Assembly (NCBI GenBank): GCA_023014485.1
Contig: JAJOZX010000875.1
Coordinates: 99,501 to 163,500 of the forward strand
Reading direction: 5' to 3'
DNA from: Bathynomus jamesi
Lineage: Eukaryota; Arthropoda; Malacostraca; Isopoda; Cirolanidae
DNA: 64,000 bases
Of the stretch, positions 63,860 to 64,000 are shown in pieces. Within the stretch, counting starts at the first letter, position 1. Each line of letters opens with the position of its first letter. The position numbers were made by a program, and so were the translations under genes. A model generated the notes under the pieces. The model made no database searches and had not been told where the DNA came from. It saw nothing but the letters and a program-made list of their open reading frames with translations.

Positions 63860-63886
63860 CTTAGGTTAGGTTAGGTTAGGTTAGGC
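63860..63886. repeat. Interstitial TTAGG patch
   Basis: About five tandem TTAGG units (TTAGGTTAGGTTAGGTTAGG), as at 9180. Confidence 0.7.
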
Positions 63887-64000
63887 TTATTAACATTTGA
63901 TGTTTTCTAGGACACTGTTTTTCTTTCGGTATTAAGTTATATTCTTGTAAAAAATTTACTGCATTTTCTTCTGTCTCAGTATTCCTATATAATTCTATAA
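63887..64000. other. Right edge, nothing recognised
   Basis: Short AT-rich remainder without features. Confidence 0.4.

Overview
This is a stretch of animal nuclear DNA that is almost entirely transposable elements and simple repeats. Three things point to an arthropod: short runs of the TTAGG telomere motif (9180-9223 and 63860-63886), a mix of Penelope-like elements, CR1-group LINEs, many Tc1/mariner (mostly DD41D) elements and hAT elements, and more than a dozen long (TA)n tracts. A crustacean such as a decapod would fit, but that is inference. There are no operons, ribosome binding sites or CRISPR arrays. Only two loci look like host genes, and both are damaged: a histone H4 copy with one missing base (42896-43206) and a three-exon gene of an unnamed cysteine-rich family with two frameshifts in exon 3 (52605-54857).

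Layout. 1-5.3 kb: a Penelope-like element (PLE-A, minus) followed by a nearly complete CR1-group LINE (plus) with its 3' UTR and tail. 5.3-9.9 kb: nested DNA transposons, a G-rich repeat, a LINE scrap and a TTAGG patch. 9.9-14 kb: rearranged LINE pieces, a mariner deletion derivative and a coding relic of an unrecognised protein. 14.6-20.3 kb: a bipartite tRNA-derived SINE, a mariner with a palindromic MITE inside it, a tandem and inverted array of 261-263 bp tRNA-like units, and a second Penelope family (PLE-B). 20-30 kb: degraded LINEs and DNA transposons. 30-36 kb: a mariner deletion derivative, a GC-richer non-coding block with a TATA box, two SINEs facing each other, and a fold-back repeat. 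36-42.3 kb: two very large PLE-A palindromes. 42.9-50 kb: the H4 pseudogene, a SINE, the twin of the 30 kb mariner derivative, hAT and mariner elements, and an 800 bp palindrome. 52-55 kb: the cysteine-rich gene. 56-64 kb: MITEs, two hAT elements with perfect 8 bp target duplications, and a cluster of palindromic modules.

The most interesting theme is that every Penelope-like copy here, from two families, carries a hammerhead-ribozyme motif in its terminal repeat, and that the terminal repeat sits in inverted orientation at both ends. A 5'-truncated body, or no body at all, is therefore capped by two inverted ribozyme-bearing ends, usually next to a (TA)n tract. Hammerheads in Penelope-like elements are already known in general; the uniformly inverted arrangement is what deserves checking.

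All family calls come from reading translated motifs by eye. Single-base frameshifts are common in otherwise clean coding stretches, so some breaks could be assembly errors rather than decay.
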